Shown one piece after another: positions 4,301-6,621 of a stretch of DNA of 6,621 nucleotides. The position numbers were made by a program, and so were the translations under genes. This DNA comes from Eubacterium limosum (GTDB taxonomy: Bacteria; Bacillota; Clostridia; Eubacteriales; Eubacteriaceae). The first letter of the stretch is position 1, and each line of letters opens with the position of its first letter. A model generated the notes under the pieces. It ran no database searches. It was not told the origin of the DNA and was given only the letters and a program-made list of their open reading frames with translations. Location of the stretch: assembly GCA_959020865.1 (NCBI GenBank), contig CAUEUD010000196.1, positions 1-6,621 on the forward strand. Reading direction: 5' to 3'.

Positions 4301-5365
4301 ATGCTTATATATGCTGTTAATCTCATTTATCTTTTGTTTTTCCTACTTGTATATCTACAGGATCGAAGAAGACTGATCAATGGGTTTCTGTTTTTTATTT
4401 TATTGATGATCAGTGGTCTTTCACTTGTCATGCTGGCGGGTGAAACAGGAAATCCGTTTTTATTTTTCCTGCTTGTTATTATCGCAATGGCAGCCGTCCT
4501 GCTTCTGTTTACAGGCGTGTTTATTATTCTGGCAATTTCTTTTTACAGCGCCGTGAACCTGCTGAGAAAGGAAGGGCGCAGCAAAGCTAATCTGCTCAGT
4601 CTGCTGGTAGGCATCGGTATTTTGCTGTGGCTGGTTTTGGGGATGGTCTCCTTTAAAAATGTCGAGATCAACGATGTACTCTCAGTTATTATGCTGGTGG
4701 TCAACACAATTTTATTATACCTCCTGCTCGTGTTCTCAAATTTTATTCTGTCATCCTTTATTTATGGAATTTACAGGCCGCTTCTCAGGCAGGATTACAT
4801 AATTGTCTTGGGCTCTGGCCTGATGGGCGGTAATAGAGTTACGCCGCTGCTGGCTGGCCGGATCGACAGGGCACTCAAGGTTTACTGGCGGCAGGCGGAT
4901 AAAAAAAAGAAACCGCCCATGCTCATCATGTCTGGCGGCAAGGGCGGCGATGAGCAGATTGCCGAGGGCGAAGCCATGAAGCAGTACGCCCTGGAGCAGG
5001 GGATTCCAGAGGATCGTATTCTGGTCGAGGATCAATCTGAAAATACCTATGAAAATATGCTGTTTTCCAGACAACTCATCGAAAGCCGGGAAGCGGATAT
5101 GAAACACCTGCACATTTTGTTCTCAACCTCCAATTATCATGTTTTCCGTGCAGGCATCTATGCCAGAAAGGCAGCGCTTAAGGCTCAGGGCATTGGCGCG
5201 AAAACAAAATTTTACTTTTGGTATAACGCGCTGCTTAGGGAGTATGTGGCAATTCTGGCAATGCATAAAAAGACGCATATTGTCTGCATGCTTATTTTGC
5301 TGGTCATTGTGGGACTTGCAAGTCTTCTGATACACCATCCGGATCTTGTTACCCAATTTATTTAA
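4301..5365 (+). CDS. Multi-pass membrane protein with DUF218 (YdcF/SanA/ElyC-like) domain
   Basis: With the start at 4301 the protein has 354 residues. The N-terminal half is mostly membrane: hydrophobic segments near residues 2-19, 28-46, 53-80, 98-117 and 127-155. The DUF218 domain follows at about 165-320. Its landmarks are YIIVLGSGL (167-174 region), MSGGKGGDE (210-218), AEGEAM (221-226), ENTYEN (247-252) and STSNYHVFRA (275-284). A last hydrophobic helix lies at about 326-344. The order membrane segments, DUF218, final helix is that of the long YdcF-like proteins of Firmicutes. The biochemical activity of the family is not settled; the E. coli relatives SanA and ElyC are linked to envelope integrity. 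It diverges from blaI, with about 180 bases between the starts, so an envelope-related role beside a beta-lactam sensor is plausible but inferred. The stop is TAA, and no terminator hairpin is seen after it. Confidence 0.85.
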   Translation: MLIYAVNLIYLLFFLLVYLQDRRRLINGFLFFILLMISGLSLVMLAGETGNPFLFFLLVIIAMAAVLLLFTGVFIILAISFYSAVNLLRKEGRSKANLLSLLVGIGILLWLVLGMVSFKNVEINDVLSVIMLVVNTILLYLLLVFSNFILSSFIYGIYRPLLRQDYIIVLGSGLMGGNRVTPLLAGRIDRALKVYWRQADKKKKPPMLIMSGGKGGDEQIAEGEAMKQYALEQGIPEDRILVEDQSENTYENMLFSRQLIESREADMKHLHILFSTSNYHVFRAGIYARKAALKAQGIGAKTKFYFWYNALLREYVAILAMHKKTHIVCMLILLVIVGLASLLIHHPDLVTQFI

Positions 5366-5374
5366 AAAATAGTG

Positions 5375-5403
5375 TTGCTTTTCTCCAAAGACTGTGCTAA
5401 TAT
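5375..5403 (+). promoter_or_regulatory. Possible promoter of the dehydrogenase gene
   Basis: TTGCTT (5375-5380), a 17-base spacer and TAATAT (5398-5403) with an extended -10 TG (TGC before the hexamer) could drive the dehydrogenase, leaving a leader of about 110 bases. A perfect TATAAT also occurs at 5479-5484, nearer the gene, but its -35 position reads CACACT, which is poor. Either or both may be used. Confidence 0.4.
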
Positions 5404-5427
5404 ACCTATTAAAGAATTTACGTTATT

Positions 5428-5439
5428 ATGTAATTACAT
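5428..5439. promoter_or_regulatory. 12-bp palindrome upstream of the dehydrogenase
   Basis: ATGTAATTACAT is a perfect palindrome, about 80 bases before the dehydrogenase start and between the two possible promoters. It could be an operator. Its half-sites are in the opposite order (TGTAA then TTACA) from the BlaI sites, so I do not assign it to BlaI. The flanking DNA is A+T-rich, where chance palindromes are more common. Confidence 0.3.
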
Positions 5440-5518
5440 TAAAACATGAAATCTGCACACTGTTTTCAGTAGGGGAAATATAATAGGGTGCAGGCATGAT
5501 CCAGAGGAGGAGTTAATA

Positions 5519-6550
5519 ATGAGAACATTTGTTGTTGGAAAAGATGGAAGCATGTCCCTTGAAGAGGTAAATAAGCCAAAATATGATGAGCACCAGGCAT
5601 TGGTTAAAACAATTGCCTGCGGTATGTGCGGTACAGATGTCAAGCTGCTTCACCGCACCTTTAAGGGCTTTCCAGAGTCGGTATACCCGATTATGCTGGG
5701 CCATGAAGGCGTGGGAGAGGTCGTTGAAGTCGGCGCAAAGGTAAAGGGCTTAAAACCTGGCGATAAGGTGCTGCTGCCCTTTGTCGATCCAGACGAAGAA
5801 AATCTGCCTGGGCTTGGCTCAGGCTGGGGCGCGCTGAGCGAGTACGCTGTAGTATGCGACCCGCAGGCTTACCCGGAGGGAGAAGCGCCGGAATGTGCCT
5901 ATGCCCAGACTGTGCTTGATGACGACCTGGACCCGGTAGACGCGGTCATGATCATCACCTTCCGCGAGGTTTTATCCTCCATCCGTTACTTCGGTATCCA
6001 GCCCACCGACTCTGTTGTGGTCTTTGGCTGCGGTCCGGTTGGGCTGACCTATATGAAGTTTATGAGCCTGCTTGGGGTTAAAAATTTGATTGCCTGCGAC
6101 ATTGTACCGGAAAAACTGGAACAGGCTAAAGCGCATGGCGCTACACATCTGATCAACAGCAAGGATCAGGATGTGCGTGAGGAAGTACGGAAGATTTTCC
6201 CGGAAGGCGTGGATTTTGTACTGGACGCCGCCGGTTCACCAGCCATTGTAAACCAGGGCATGGGGCTGATCAAGGACCGTGGGGCGGTGCTGTGCTACGG
6301 TGTGCCAGAAAAAGAAGAAATCACCATTAATTTCAGCCAGGCTGACTACAACTGGCGTGTTATTTACCAGCAGATGCCAAGAAAGAGCGAAGAAGGAAAA
6401 GCCCATGAACAGGTTCTGGAATGGATGCGCTCCGGTCAGCTGGAAATCAAAGACTTTATTTCGGACTACTTTAAGTTTGATGACAGCATTGAAGCCTATG
6501 AAAAGCTACTGGACCGTAAGGTGATGAAAAAAGGGATTATTACATTTTAG
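5519..6550 (+). CDS. Zinc-type medium-chain alcohol dehydrogenase family protein
   Basis: A 343-residue cytoplasmic oxidoreductase of the medium-chain dehydrogenase superfamily, predicted to oxidise an alcohol or polyol, or reduce a carbonyl, with NAD(H). The catalytic domain shows CGMCGTD (34-40), with C37 as zinc ligand, and GHEGVGEV (61-68), with H62 and E63. The Rossmann fold starts at VVVFGCGPVG (166-175), and an acidic residue, D194, at the end of the second strand favours NAD over NADP. The four-cysteine structural-zinc lobe expected around residues 90-110 is absent; that stretch is VDPDEENLPGLGSGWGALSEY. It falls in the threonine/sorbitol/butanediol dehydrogenase-like part of the family, but I cannot name the substrate. 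ATG at 5519 follows AGGAGG (5505-5510) by eight bases. It stands alone, with its own terminator. The stop is TAG. Confidence 0.9.
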   Translation: MRTFVVGKDGSMSLEEVNKPKYDEHQALVKTIACGMCGTDVKLLHRTFKGFPESVYPIMLGHEGVGEVVEVGAKVKGLKPGDKVLLPFVDPDEENLPGLGSGWGALSEYAVVCDPQAYPEGEAPECAYAQTVLDDDLDPVDAVMIITFREVLSSIRYFGIQPTDSVVVFGCGPVGLTYMKFMSLLGVKNLIACDIVPEKLEQAKAHGATHLINSKDQDVREEVRKIFPEGVDFVLDAAGSPAIVNQGMGLIKDRGAVLCYGVPEKEEITINFSQADYNWRVIYQQMPRKSEEGKAHEQVLEWMRSGQLEIKDFISDYFKFDDSIEAYEKLLDRKVMKKGIITF

Positions 6551-6563
6551 ATAACGCATTTGC

Positions 6564-6604
6564 AAAAAAGGCAGCTGCCCTTTCACAGGGCCGCTGCCTT
6601 TTTT
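6564..6604 (+). terminator. Intrinsic terminator of the dehydrogenase gene
   Basis: GGCAGC (6570-6575) pairs with GCTGCC (6593-6598) and GCCCT (6577-6581) with AGGGC (6587-6591), separated by one T/C mismatch. The loop is TTCAC and TTTTTT follows at 6599-6604. AAAAAA precedes the stem, so it can also work on the minus strand for a convergent neighbour beyond the window edge. Confidence 0.92.
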
Positions 6605-6621
6605 ATTTAATCAAGAATGCT

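Noticed and set aside
4751..5113. Minus-strand open frame of 120 codons opposite the DUF218 domain
   Set aside because: It has no promoter, no Shine-Dalgarno and no recognisable protein features, and it overlaps a well-supported gene.
1..6621. CRISPR array, insertion sequence or transposase
   Set aside because: No regularly spaced direct repeats, no terminal inverted repeats flanking a transposase and no transposase-like frame were seen.

Overview
The window looks like part of a Firmicutes (probably Clostridia) chromosome. The support is strong AGGAGG-type ribosome binding sites, sigma-A-type promoters, a staphylococcal-style BlaI/BlaR1 pair, a type II lipoprotein signal and hairpin-plus-T-tract terminators. 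A Eubacterium/Acetobacterium-like host is my guess from gene content and base composition; the sequence does not prove it.

Layout. (i) Positions 1-300 are visibly A+T-rich. They hold the last 35 codons of an unrecognised plus-strand gene, a further stretch in the same frame after its TAG stop, and a strong terminator hairpin. (ii) Positions 347-1621, minus strand, encode a 424-residue secreted lipoprotein of unknown function. It starts at TTG, and its promoter carries two BlaI-type palindromes. (iii) Positions 1622-1963 have no protein gene. They contain that promoter/operator, a terminator on the minus strand, and a compact plus-strand structured-RNA candidate whose closing stem overlaps a terminator hairpin. 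(iv) Positions 1964-4120, minus strand, are a two-gene operon, blaI followed by blaR1, read from a perfect TTGACA-N17-TATAAT promoter with a BlaI operator just downstream. (v) Positions 4301-5365, plus strand, encode a multi-pass membrane protein with a DUF218/YdcF domain. (vi) Positions 5519-6550, plus strand, encode a zinc-type medium-chain alcohol dehydrogenase, followed by a strong terminator.

How it works together. BlaR1 has every expected sensor and protease motif: SxxK, SxN, KTG, HExxH and ExxxD. BlaI is a normal-length repressor. The same half-sites (TTACA-N2-TGTAA) lie in front of blaI and in front of the lipoprotein gene. The sequence therefore predicts a self-regulated, beta-lactam-responsive circuit whose visible output is the uncharacterised lipoprotein; no beta-lactamase gene lies in the window. 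This is the most interesting feature here. The YdcF-like protein is divergent from blaI and may also act at the envelope, but it has no clear BlaI site of its own. The dehydrogenase looks like an independent metabolic gene.
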